Of a DNA stretch of 13,651 nucleotides, positions 6,333 to 12,938 are shown in pieces; within the stretch, counting starts at the first letter, position 1, and every line of letters starts with the position of its first letter. Under the pieces are notes generated by a model. That model saw nothing but the letters and a program-made list of their open reading frames with translations. It was not told the DNA's origin and ran no database searches. The position numbers and the translations under genes were made by a program. This DNA is from Granulicatella adiacens (GTDB lineage: Bacteria; Bacillota; Bacilli; Lactobacillales; Aerococcaceae). The stretch covers positions 1-13,651 of the forward strand of contig JAGZLX010000046.1 of NCBI GenBank assembly GCA_018364485.1, written 5' to 3'.

Positions 6333-8702
6333 ATGACACAATTTGATACACCAGAATACTTAGCAAAGGTGGATGCTTGGTGGCGTGCAGCGAACTACAT
6401 TTCAGTAGCTCAAATGTACTTAAAGGATAACCCACTTTTACGTCGTCCAATCCAAAAAGAAGACGTTAAACTTCATCCAATCGGACACTGGGGAACAATC
6501 GCAGGACAAAACTTCATTTATGCGCACTTAAACCGTGCCATTAACAAATATGACTTAGATATGTTCTACATTGAAGGACCAGGTCACGGTGGACAAGTAA
6601 TGGTTTCTAACTCTTACTTAGATGGATCTTACACTGAGTTATACCCACAAATCACTCAAGATGAAGCAGGGTTCAAACAATTATGTAAAATCTTCTCATT
6701 CCCTGGAGGAATTGCGTCTCACGCGGCTCCAGAAACTCCTGGTTCAATTCACGAAGGTGGGGAATTAGGTTACTCATTATCACATGCTACAGGTGCAATC
6801 TTAGATAATCCTAACGTAATTGCAGCAGCGGTTATCGGTGACGGAGAAGCTGAAACAGGTCCGTTAGCAGCTGGTTGGTTCTCAAACACATTTATCAACC
6901 CAGTTAACGATGGTGCCGTTTTACCAATCCTTTACTTAAACGGTGGTAAAATCCACAACCCAACTATTTTAGCTCGTCGTACTGATGAAGAATTAACTCA
7001 ATTCTTCAACGGTTTAGGATGGGATCCAATCTTTGTAGAAGGAACAGATCCTAAAGAAGTTCACCCATTAATGGCTGCTAAATTAGATGAAGCTATTGAA
7101 AAAATTCAAGCAATTCAAAAAGAAGCTCGTTCTAAGAGCGCCCAAGAAGCTACAATGCCACATTGGCCAGTATTAGTAGTACGTACTCCTAAAGGTTGGA
7201 CAGGTCCAAAAGAATGGAACCACGAACCAATCGAAGGTGGATTCCGTGCTCACCAAGTTCCAATCCCAGTATCTGGTGAAGCTATGGAACACATCGATGC
7301 ATTAGTTGACTGGTTGAAATCATACCGTCCAGAAGAATTATTCGATGAAAATGGTAAATTAGTAGAAGAAATTGCTGCAATTTCTCCAAAAGGCTCACGT
7401 CGTATGAGCATGAACCCAATCACTAACGCAGGGGTTGTAAAACCTATGGAAATTACTGATTGGACTAAACATGCAATCGATACATCTAAACCAGGTGCTA
7501 TCCAAAAACAAGATATGATCGAATTTGGTCGTTTTGCTGCTGACTTAGTGAAAGCAAACCCAGATAACTTCCGTATCTTCGGACCAGACGAAACGAAATC
7601 TAACCGTCTAAACGAAGTCTTCAAAGCAACGAACCGTCAATGGGTTGGTCGTCGCGATGAAAGCTACGATGAATGGATTTCACCAGTTGGTCGTGTTATC
7701 GACTCACAATTATCAGAACACCAAGCTGAAGGATTCTTAGAAGGTTATGTATTAACAGGTCGTCACGGATTCTTTGCGTCTTACGAATCATTCTTACGTG
7801 TAGTTGACTCAATGATCACTCAACACTTCAAATGGTTACGTAAAGCTAAAACTCACGCTCCATGGCGTAAAAACTATCCATCATTAAACTTGATTGCAAC
7901 ATCAACAGTGTTCCAACAAGACCACAATGGATATACTCACCAAGATCCAGGTTTATTAACACACTTAGCTGAGAAAAAACCTGAATTCGTTCGTGAATAC
8001 TTACCAGCGGATACAAACAGTTTGATGGCTGTTATGGCTGAAGCTTTAAGTTCAGAAGATAAAATTAACTTAATCGTTTCTTCAAAACACCCACGTCCAC
8101 AATTCTACTCTGTAGAAGAAGCTAAAGAATTAGTGAGCGAAGGTTACAAAGTAATTGATTGGGCTTCAACAGTGAAAGAAGGAGAAGAACCAGACGTAGT
8201 AATCGCTGCTGCAGGTACTGAACCTAACTTAGAAGCATTAGCAGGTATTTCAATCTTGCACAAACAATTCCCAGAATTGAAGATTCGCTTCATCAACGTA
8301 GTAGATATTTTGAAATTACGTTCTCCAAAAGTGGGCCCACGTGGTTTATCTGATGAAGAATTTGATAAATTATTTACTGCTGACAAACCAGTTGTATTCT
8401 GCTTCCACGGTTATGAAGGTATGATTCGTGACTTATTCTTCGATCGTCACAACCATAACGTTCATATCCACGGATACCGTGAAAACGGAGATATCACAAC
8501 TCCATTCGATATGCGTGTATTATCTGAAATGGACCGCTTCCACGTTGCTAAAGACGCTGCAGTTGCTGTATACGGCGACAAAGCTAGCGAATTTGCTGCG
8601 AAAATGGACGAAACTGTGGAATTCCACCACAGCTACATCCGTGAACACGGGGAAGATATTCCTGAAGTTGTGAACTGGCAATGGGAAAACGTGAATAAAT
8701 AA
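6333..8702 (+). CDS. xfp: Xylulose-5-phosphate/fructose-6-phosphate phosphoketolase
   Basis: 789 residues from the ATG at 6333, the normal size. The enzyme is thiamine-diphosphate dependent and splits xylulose 5-phosphate (often also fructose 6-phosphate) with phosphate into acetyl phosphate plus glyceraldehyde 3-phosphate (or erythrose 4-phosphate). It is the key step of the phosphoketolase pathway in lactic acid bacteria. Seen: GHGGQ, the signature EGGELGY at 141-147, and the thiamine-binding GDGEAETGP at 169-177 with the following Asn-containing WFSNTFINP. An in-frame TTG at 6273 would add 20 residues, but its purine-rich site is only 3 nt away and the added MKRHFRISLEAKNKK is unlike the family N-terminus. 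AGAAGGGAAG (6313-6322) serves the ATG. Codon use is strongly biased (TTA, CGT, AAC, CCA), unlike mutS, as in highly expressed genes. Its own promoter and terminator make it monocistronic. Confidence 0.97.
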   Translation: MTQFDTPEYLAKVDAWWRAANYISVAQMYLKDNPLLRRPIQKEDVKLHPIGHWGTIAGQNFIYAHLNRAINKYDLDMFYIEGPGHGGQVMVSNSYLDGSYTELYPQITQDEAGFKQLCKIFSFPGGIASHAAPETPGSIHEGGELGYSLSHATGAILDNPNVIAAAVIGDGEAETGPLAAGWFSNTFINPVNDGAVLPILYLNGGKIHNPTILARRTDEELTQFFNGLGWDPIFVEGTDPKEVHPLMAAKLDEAIEKIQAIQKEARSKSAQEATMPHWPVLVVRTPKGWTGPKEWNHEPIEGGFRAHQVPIPVSGEAMEHIDALVDWLKSYRPEELFDENGKLVEEIAAISPKGSRRMSMNPITNAGVVKPMEITDWTKHAIDTSKPGAIQKQDMIEFGRFAADLVKANPDNFRIFGPDETKSNRLNEVFKATNRQWVGRRDESYDEWISPVGRVIDSQLSEHQAEGFLEGYVLTGRHGFFASYESFLRVVDSMITQHFKWLRKAKTHAPWRKNYPSLNLIATSTVFQQDHNGYTHQDPGLLTHLAEKKPEFVREYLPADTNSLMAVMAEALSSEDKINLIVSSKHPRPQFYSVEEAKELVSEGYKVIDWASTVKEGEEPDVVIAAAGTEPNLEALAGISILHKQFPELKIRFINVVDILKLRSPKVGPRGLSDEEFDKLFTADKPVVFCFHGYEGMIRDLFFDRHNHNVHIHGYRENGDITTPFDMRVLSEMDRFHVAKDAAVAVYGDKASEFAAKMDETVEFHHSYIREHGEDIPEVVNWQWENVNK

Positions 8703-8715
8703 TTCATCTAACAGG

Positions 8716-8742
8716 GTGCCTCAGAAATGAGGCACTCTTTTT
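8716..8742 (+). terminator. Intrinsic terminator of xfp
   Basis: GTGCCTCA (8716-8723) pairs exactly with TGAGGCAC (8728-8735) around a GAAA tetraloop, followed by TCTTTTT. Very stable, 13 nt after the xfp stop. Confidence 0.95.
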
Positions 8743-8766
8743 GTGCTGGGATATAAATACTTTATT

Positions 8767-8959
8767 AATGATTACTGCGGAACCTTCGGTTTCTTTTATA
8801 ATCGCTGTAGTGGGGTACCGGTTCGAGCCTCCATGAGTCTCTCACCTTTAAAGCCTCAAAGTAGGAGTAAGGAATGAATTCCTAACTCCTGCTAATTCGC
8901 ATTTAATACGATTCCCCACCACTGCGATTATAGAAACTCGAAGGTCCTTCGTAATCATT
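8767..8959 (+). repeat. Long-stem structured element, copy 1
   Basis: Left arm 8767-8815 and right arm 8914-8959 form an imperfect stem of about 45 bp: AATGATTAC with GTAATCATT, CCTTCG with CGAAGG, GTTTC with GAAAC, TATAATCGC with GCGATTATA, GTGGGG with CCCCAC. The ~98-nt apex holds a 13-pair hairpin (8861-8892, one A-A mismatch, loop TGAA) and a short GGT-TCGA-GCC hairpin. The element is followed by TTATTTTTTTG, so the + strand could be read as a very large intrinsic terminator or as a discrete RNA. I do not recognise it as a named RNA family. Strand is uncertain: a U-G wobble in each of two apical hairpins favours +. Confidence 0.75.
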
Positions 8960-9025
8960 TATTTTTTTGTGCAGAAAAATGATCATTTCTAAGGCAACCT
9001 GGTAGTGGAGGAGGAAAGGAGAAAG

Positions 9026-9214
9026 TAATTACTCCAAATCCTTGCGGATTTTTTTATAATAGCTGTAATGTTGTACCGGCTCGAGCCTCTATGAGTCTCT
9101 CGCCTTTAAAGCCTCAAAGTAGAAGTAAGGAATAAATTCCTAACTTCTACTAATTCGCATTTAATACTAGTCACATTACTGCTATTATAAAATCCGCAAG
9201 ATTTTCCGTAATTA
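9026..9214 (+). repeat. Long-stem structured element, copy 2
   Basis: Same plan as the copy 259 bp upstream. Arms: TAATTAC with GTAATTA, CTTGCGGATTTT (9041-9052) exactly complementary to AAAATCCGCAAG (9189-9200), TATAATAGC with GCTATTATA, GTAATG with CATTAC. The apex core is about 93 percent identical to copy 1 over ~95 nt, while the outer arms are largely different yet still self-complementary. The apical hairpin (9119-9150) is fully paired apart from the same A-A mismatch. No T-run follows, so this copy is not an obvious terminator. Confidence 0.75.
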
Positions 9215-9332
9215 ATATATCTGTTGCTTCATCGACTCATATATAATGCTTTTCTGAGGCATAATGTTAGAGAAGGTGGACGAGAAAAAAAGAGTTTTGG
9301 TAGGTATTTTCAAAAAAATGAAAATATATGGG

Positions 9333-9361
9333 TTGACTTTCAAGAAAATGTATGTTAATTT
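9333..9361 (+). promoter_or_regulatory. Promoter of the lysine-regulated ABC transporter operon
   Basis: TTGACT (9333-9338), 17-bp spacer, TAATTT (9356-9361), with TG at 9353-9354. Expected start near 9368, just ahead of the riboswitch. The 7-bp inverted repeat TATTTTC/GAAAATA (9305-9326) lies directly upstream. Confidence 0.75.
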
Positions 9362-9384
9362 ATTTTCATCAATTAAATCAAATG

Positions 9385-9597
9385 GTTATTGAACTGAGGT
9401 GCGAATGACAAGAGTACAGGAAACTGGAAAGGGGATTTCGCCGAAACGTGAAAACGTTGGGGGCTGGTCATAATAGGTCAGTCACTGTCATGATGTCTGC
9501 CCAGATACTCATGAAGTGCAATCAATTACCGGGCAAAAGAATGACTACTTATGACTTTTTATGGGGAATCACGGCTTTTGTTCGTGGTTCCTTTTTT
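9385..9597 (+). promoter_or_regulatory. Lysine riboswitch (L box) with terminator expression platform
   Basis: The conserved core of the lysine aptamer is readable in order: GAGGTGCGAA (9397-9406), AAGAGTA (9410-9416), AAAGGGGATTTCGCCGAA (9428-9445), a GGGCTGG segment (9460-9466), then CACTGTCATGA and a P5-like hairpin between two TCATGA copies. ATTGAACT (9388-9395) and AGTGCAAT (9515-9522) close helix P1 with one mismatch. The expression platform is the terminator at 9565-9597. High lysine should stabilise the aptamer and allow termination, turning the operon off. This makes lysine (or a close analogue) the likely substrate of the transporter. The exact antiterminator pairing was not resolved by eye. 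Confidence 0.88.
9565..9597 (+). terminator. Riboswitch-controlled terminator
   Basis: GGAATCACG (9565-9573) pairs with CGTGGTTCC (9583-9591), nine pairs including one G-U, followed by six T (9592-9597). It ends 48 nt before the binding-protein start, inside the leader, so it acts as an attenuator. Confidence 0.93.
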
Positions 9598-9645
9598 GTG
9601 TGTTATGAGAGAACCAGTTTGATAATCGAGAAGGAGAGAAAGAAA

Positions 9646-10470
9646 ATGAAAAAAATTTTAGGCGCAATTGCAGCTTTAGCAATGACAGTAGGTTTAGCAG
9701 CGTGTGGAACACCTGCAAGCCAAGGAACAGCAAACCAAAACCAATTAGTGGTTGGGATGGAAGCAGGGTACCCACCATTTAACTGGACTCAAAAAGATGA
9801 CTCAAACGGTGCTGTGAAAATTCAAGGAACTGACCAATACGCTGGCGGTTACGACGTTGAAATCGCAAAACGTGTGGCTAAACAATTAGGAAAAGAATTA
9901 GTAATTGTAAAAACTGAGTGGGATGGCTTAACACCAGCGCTTGTTTCAGGTAAAATAGATGCGATCATTGCTGGTATGAGTCCTACAGAAGAACGTAAAG
10001 CAACAATCGACTTTACAGATTCTTACTATGATTCACAATTAGTTTTAGTCGTTAAAAAAGGTTCTAAATACGAAAAAGCTACTTCATTAGCAGATTTTTC
10101 TGGTGCGAAAGTAACAGCTCAATTAAACACTTTCCACTACTCAGTCATCGACCAAATCCCTGGTGTTGAAAAACAAGCTGCAATGGATAACTTCCCAGCA
10201 ATGCGTGTTGCACTTCAAGCAGGAACAATCGACGCTTACGTTTCTGAATTACCAGAAGCACTTTCTGCTCAAGCAGCAAACAGCGACTTCGTAATGGTTA
10301 AATTAACAGATGGCTTCAAAGTATCACCAGAAGACATACAAACAGCTGTTGGTGTTAAAAAAGATAGCCCATTAACAAAACAAATCAACGAAGCATTAAA
10401 AACAATCTCTAGCGAAGAACGCCAAAAAATCATGGAAGAAGCAATTAAGAATCAGCCAGCTGCTGAATAA
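9646..10470 (+). CDS. Amino acid ABC transporter substrate-binding lipoprotein (lysine-type)
   Basis: 274 residues from the ATG at 9646. An upstream in-frame extension to 9448 would run through the riboswitch and is rejected; AAGGAGAG (9631-9638) sits 7 nt before the chosen start. The N-terminus is a lipoprotein signal: MKK, a hydrophobic stretch, lipobox LAAC with Cys20, so the protein is lipid-anchored outside the membrane. The rest is a family 3 periplasmic-binding fold: VVGMEAGYPPFNW, GGYDVEIAK, and GMSPTEERKATIDFTDSYY, the usual polar amino acid binding signatures. The lysine riboswitch upstream points to lysine; related arginine or histidine binders look similar, so substrate is inferred. 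It is followed not by the permease directly but by 391 nt of structured sequence. Confidence 0.93.
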   Translation: MKKILGAIAALAMTVGLAACGTPASQGTANQNQLVVGMEAGYPPFNWTQKDDSNGAVKIQGTDQYAGGYDVEIAKRVAKQLGKELVIVKTEWDGLTPALVSGKIDAIIAGMSPTEERKATIDFTDSYYDSQLVLVVKKGSKYEKATSLADFSGAKVTAQLNTFHYSVIDQIPGVEKQAAMDNFPAMRVALQAGTIDAYVSELPEALSAQAANSDFVMVKLTDGFKVSPEDIQTAVGVKKDSPLTKQINEALKTISSEERQKIMEEAIKNQPAAE

Positions 10471-10522
10471 CAAGGATACGAGGGCGAACGCTCAGGACTG
10501 AATCACTGGACCGGAGTAACGC

Positions 10523-10597
10523 AAGGGACTTGGAACAAGTCGTGCGGCTACTACGGGAAGTGGACGTCAGTCCTGTGAGCCCGAGTTCAACTACAGG
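10523..10597 (+). repeat. Structured repeat unit 1
   Basis: 75-nt unit opening with AAGGGACTTGGAACAAGTC and ending with the 19-nt GCCCGAGTTCAACTACAGG. It aligns with the unit at 10669-10744: hairpin loops (GAA, CGGG) and the linker GTCGTGCGG are kept while stems differ and remain paired. Confidence 0.7.
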
Positions 10598-10668
10598 ATG
10601 TGAGACATCGCGTTCAGAAATGGACCGTTGGAAAATTCTTCACAGTGCGAAGAATTTGAAACTCAAAG

Positions 10669-10744
10669 AAGGGACTCGGAACGAGTCGTGCGGACGTTTC
10701 GGGAAACGCACGCCATTTCTGCGATGGCGAGCTCAACTACAAAG
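10669..10744 (+). repeat. Structured repeat unit 2
   Basis: 76-nt unit opening with AAGGGACTCGGAACGAGTC and ending GGCGAGCTCAACTACAAAG. Compared with unit 1, the first hairpin changes a T-A pair to C-G, the second changes CTACT/AGTGG to CGTTT/AAACG, and a third hairpin GCCAT/ATGGC replaces the long-range stem of unit 1. Confidence 0.7.
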
Positions 10745-10760
10745 AATTCGAGTTTAAAAA

Positions 10761-10779
10761 GCCCGAGTTCAACTACAGG
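10761..10779 (+). repeat. Exact 19-nt direct repeat of 10579-10597
   Basis: GCCCGAGTTCAACTACAGG occurs twice without change, 182 nt apart; a degenerate third copy lies at 10726-10744. The CCGAGTTC part can pair with GGACTCGG (10672-10679) or, with wobbles, GGACTTGG (10526-10533), competing with the local hairpins. Confidence 0.8.
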
Positions 10780-10861
10780 CAGTAAGCAAAGTACAAACAT
10801 AACACACCGCCACTTCGTGTGGCGTATACATACACATTAAATACAGAAAGTAGGAAAATAA

Positions 10862-11641
10862 ATGAGTATTGATTGGATTGTAAAAATCATTCAACAGAAC
10901 TGGCAAATGTTCTTAACAGGTGCCTGGATTACACTATATATTTCAATTATTGGTACAATTATCGGAACATTAATCGGGATGTTCATCGGATTTGTCAAAA
11001 CAATTCCACTACCAGAAAAAGGGATTAAACGAATCCTTCTAAAAATTGCAGTTATCATTTTAAACTGCTATACAGAGTTCTTCCGTGGAACACCGATGAT
11101 CGTACAAGCAATGGTAATTTACTACGGAACAGCATTAATGTTTGGGATTAACCTAGATGTTACATTCGCTGCAATTTTCATTGTATCGATTAACACAGGG
11201 GCTTATATGTCAGAAATCGTTCGTGGTGGGATTATCTCTATCGACCAAGGACAATTTGAAGCCAGCCAAGCTATCGGGATGACTCACTGGCAAACAATGC
11301 GCTATGTTGTTTTCCCACAAGTACTTCGTAACATTCTTCCAGCAGTAGGGAACGAGTTCGTTATCAACATCAAAGATACTTCTGTATTGAACGTAATTTC
11401 TGTATCAGAATTGTACTTTGCTACAAAAACAGTTGCGGGACAAAACTTCCGTTACTTCGATACATTCTTTGTCACATTAATTTTATACTTCATCATGACA
11501 TTCACAGTGACTCGTATTTTACGTTACTTCGAGCGTAAATTAGATGGTCCAGATAACTATGAAGTGATTTATTCAGATCCATTGAACTCAAACTCAATGT
11601 CAGCAGTCGAAGAAAAAACTAGACAGAAAGGAAATGCATAA
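10862..11641 (+). CDS. Amino acid ABC transporter permease (HisM/GlnP family)
   Basis: 259 residues, integral membrane. An N-terminal helix (about residues 17-45) starts after a short amphipathic segment; further helices lie near 60-75, 80-115 and 195-225. FRGTP precedes the second helical block, as in polar amino acid uptake permeases. The EAA loop that contacts the ATPase is GQFEASQAIGM, starting at residue 130, followed by FPQVLRNILPAVGNEFV. The polar C-terminal tail of about 30 residues is unusual only in length. AGTAGGAAAA before the ATG at 10862 is the ribosome site. The stop overlaps the next start by one base (TAATG), so permease and ATPase are translationally coupled. No promoter was identified between the binding protein and this gene. 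Confidence 0.94.
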   Translation: MSIDWIVKIIQQNWQMFLTGAWITLYISIIGTIIGTLIGMFIGFVKTIPLPEKGIKRILLKIAVIILNCYTEFFRGTPMIVQAMVIYYGTALMFGINLDVTFAAIFIVSINTGAYMSEIVRGGIISIDQGQFEASQAIGMTHWQTMRYVVFPQVLRNILPAVGNEFVINIKDTSVLNVISVSELYFATKTVAGQNFRYFDTFFVTLILYFIMTFTVTRILRYFERKLDGPDNYEVIYSDPLNSNSMSAVEEKTRQKGNA

Positions 11642-12378
11642 TGAGCGAAGCAGTAATTTCCATTCAAAACTTAAGTAAAACTTTCGGTACTAATGAAGTT
11701 CTTAAAGATATTTCTTTTGAAGTAAAACGAGGGGAAGTCGTAACGATTATCGGTTCCAGTGGTTCTGGTAAATCAACACTCTTACGTTGTGTAAACTTAC
11801 TTGAAAAACCAACTTCAGGCGAAATCTACTACGATGGCCAAAATATTCTTGAACATGACAAGAGTATTTACGAATACCGTACTCACGTAGGAATGGTGTT
11901 CCAACAATTCAACTTGTTTAACAACTTGAACGTGTTAGAAAACTGTATTGTTGGACCAATGAAAGTGTTGAAAAAATCAAAAGAGGAAGCAGAAAAAATC
12001 GCAAAAGAATTCCTTGAAAAAGTAGGAATGGCTGCGTACATTAATGCAAAACCTCGTCAATTATCAGGTGGTCAAAAACAACGTGTAGCCATCGCGCGTG
12101 CATTATCAATGGAACCAGATGTATTGCTTTTCGACGAACCAACATCAGCGCTTGACCCAGAAATGGTAAACGAAGTGTTAGAAACAATGAAAAGCTTAGC
12201 GCACACAGGGCTAACAATGATTGTTGTCACGCACGAAATGGGATTTGCCAAAGAAGTCAGCGACCGTGTTGTCTTCATGGATAAAGGAGTTATCGCTGAA
12301 GAAGGAACTCCAGAACAAATCTTTGAAAACCCACAAGTAGACCGTACAAAAGAATTCTTAGGACGCGTTCTAAAATAA
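11641..12378 (+). CDS. Amino acid ABC transporter ATP-binding protein (GlnQ/ArtP type)
   Basis: 245 residues, a complete single nucleotide-binding domain. Walker A GSSGSGKST at 38-46, Q-loop in VGMVFQQFNLF, ABC signature LSGGQKQR from 141, Walker B VLLFDEPTSALDP from 161 with D165-E166, and H-loop THEMGF with H198. It hydrolyses ATP on the cytoplasmic face to drive uptake by the permease. LSGGQ preceded by a long helical linker and followed by ARALSMEP is typical of polar amino acid importers. It starts on the last base of the permease stop and closes the operon, with a strong terminator 17 nt later. Substrate follows the binding protein and riboswitch (lysine, inferred). Confidence 0.97.
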   Translation: MSEAVISIQNLSKTFGTNEVLKDISFEVKRGEVVTIIGSSGSGKSTLLRCVNLLEKPTSGEIYYDGQNILEHDKSIYEYRTHVGMVFQQFNLFNNLNVLENCIVGPMKVLKKSKEEAEKIAKEFLEKVGMAAYINAKPRQLSGGQKQRVAIARALSMEPDVLLFDEPTSALDPEMVNEVLETMKSLAHTGLTMIVVTHEMGFAKEVSDRVVFMDKGVIAEEGTPEQIFENPQVDRTKEFLGRVLK

Positions 12379-12386
12379 GCAAAATA

Positions 12387-12395
12387 TGCTATAAT
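12387..12395 (+). promoter_or_regulatory. Extended -10 promoter of tsaE, overlapping the upstream terminator
   Basis: TGCTATAAT: consensus TATAAT at 12390-12395 with TG-n. The -35 position (GTTCTA) is poor. The expected start, about 12402, lies inside the left arm of the terminator stem, so transcripts from here would lack part of the stem and escape that terminator. Confidence 0.65.
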
Positions 12396-12427
12396 GAGCT
12401 AAGACAGTTTGTCTTGGCTCTTTTTTT
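12396..12427 (+). terminator. Intrinsic terminator of the ABC transporter operon
   Basis: GAGCTAAGACA (12396-12406) pairs with TGTCTTGGCTC (12410-12420), eleven pairs with one G-U, 3-nt loop, then seven T (12421-12427). Confidence 0.94.
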
Positions 12428-12464
12428 ATGCAAGACAACGAACCAAGTTTGAAGGAGTATCATC

Positions 12465-12938
12465 ATGTTTGAAGTACATACAACATCACAAGAGGAGACA
12501 ATGGCGCTAGGACAGCGTCTAGGTGAAGCGTTATTTGAAAATAGCTGCGTCATTCTAGAAGGCGATTTAGGCGCTGGAAAGACGACTCTTACAAAAGGGA
12601 TTGCCCTTGGTTTAGGCATTGACCGTGTCATTAAGAGCCCAACGTATACATTGATTCGTGAATACCGTAAAGGGCGACTTCCGCTATTTCATATGGATAT
12701 GTATCGTATTGAAGAAAGTGGTGGCGCCAGCGAAGTAGGCCTCGAAGAGTACTTCTATGCGGGTGGTGTGTGCGTCGTTGAATGGGCACAGTATATCGAA
12801 GATGAACTTCCTTCGACTTTCTTAAAAGTTCAAATTGAGCGTGTTGGAGACGGAGAGTCAGAACGCGTGATTCGTTTAGTTCCACACGGAAAAGAGTACG
12901 AAGAATTTATCAAACAATTGGAGGCAACAGATGAGTAA
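12465..12938 (+). CDS. tsaE: tRNA threonylcarbamoyladenosine biosynthesis ATPase TsaE
   Basis: 157 residues, normal for TsaE (YjeE/YdiB). P-loop GDLGAGKTT at 33-41, then SPTYTLIREY and HMDMYRI, and VVEWAQYIEDELP near 105-117, the usual TsaE signature order. Together with TsaB and TsaD it makes N6-threonylcarbamoyl-adenosine at position 37 of tRNAs reading ANN codons; TsaE supplies the ATPase that resets the complex. AAGGAG (12452-12457) is 7 nt before the ATG. tsaB and tsaD are not in the window. The 3' end overlaps the next gene by 8 nt. Confidence 0.96.
   Translation: MFEVHTTSQEETMALGQRLGEALFENSCVILEGDLGAGKTTLTKGIALGLGIDRVIKSPTYTLIREYRKGRLPLFHMDMYRIEESGGASEVGLEEYFYAGGVCVVEWAQYIEDELPSTFLKVQIERVGDGESERVIRLVPHGKEYEEFIKQLEATDE

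Larger units (their letters stand above)
8743..9332. other. 590-nt gene-free region between xfp and the lysine transporter promoter
   Basis: No protein gene of recognisable family. It holds two long-stem elements (listed separately), a 66-nt spacer between them with the palindrome AAATGATCATTT near 8977-8988, and an A/T-rich stretch 9215-9332 ending in the inverted repeat TATTTTC-aaaaaaat-GAAAATA (9305-9326) just ahead of the -35 box of the transporter promoter. Confidence 0.7.
10471..10861 (+). other. 391-nt hairpin-rich intercistronic region between binding protein and permease
   Basis: No credible gene. Visible hairpins: GGGC-gaac-GCTC (10482-10493); GACTTG-gaa-CAAGTC (10527-10541); CTACT-acggga-AGTGG (10548-10563); GATGT-gag-ACATC (10597-10609); AAATTCTTC-7nt-GAAGAATTT (10633-10657); GACTCG-gaa-CGAGTC (10673-10687); CGTTT-cggg-AAACG (10695-10708); GCCAT-7nt-ATGGC (10712-10728); CGCCAC-ttcgt-GTGGCG (10808-10824). 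A long-range stem joins 10490-10501 to 10567-10580 (12 pairs, 2-nt bulge). None is followed by a T-run, so none looks like an intrinsic terminator. The region is visibly richer in G and C than its flanks. Likely effect: 3'-end protection of the binding-protein mRNA and lower permease/ATPase output, as REP hairpins do in malEFG; this is inference. Confidence 0.7.

Noticed and set aside
8815..8832. GGTTCGAGCC in element copy 1 as a tRNA T-arm
   Set aside because: Flanking bases do not form a 5-bp T stem, there is no acceptor or anticodon arm, and copy 2 has GGCTCGAGCC instead.
9448..9645. N-terminal extension of the substrate-binding protein to 9448
   Set aside because: It runs through the lysine riboswitch and its terminator; the lipoprotein signal and a good ribosome site fix the start at 9646.
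10530..10840. Open frames at 10530-10757 and 10628-10840 as small proteins
   Set aside because: Both lie in the hairpin repeats, have no ribosome site, and repeat the same SPSSTTG-like segment only because the 19-nt DNA repeat recurs. Composition does not look like a folded protein, and stem-preserving changes explain the sequence better.
10471..10861. T-box riboswitch for the permease
   Set aside because: No AG-bulge, specifier loop or TGG-containing antiterminator bulge, and no terminator follows.
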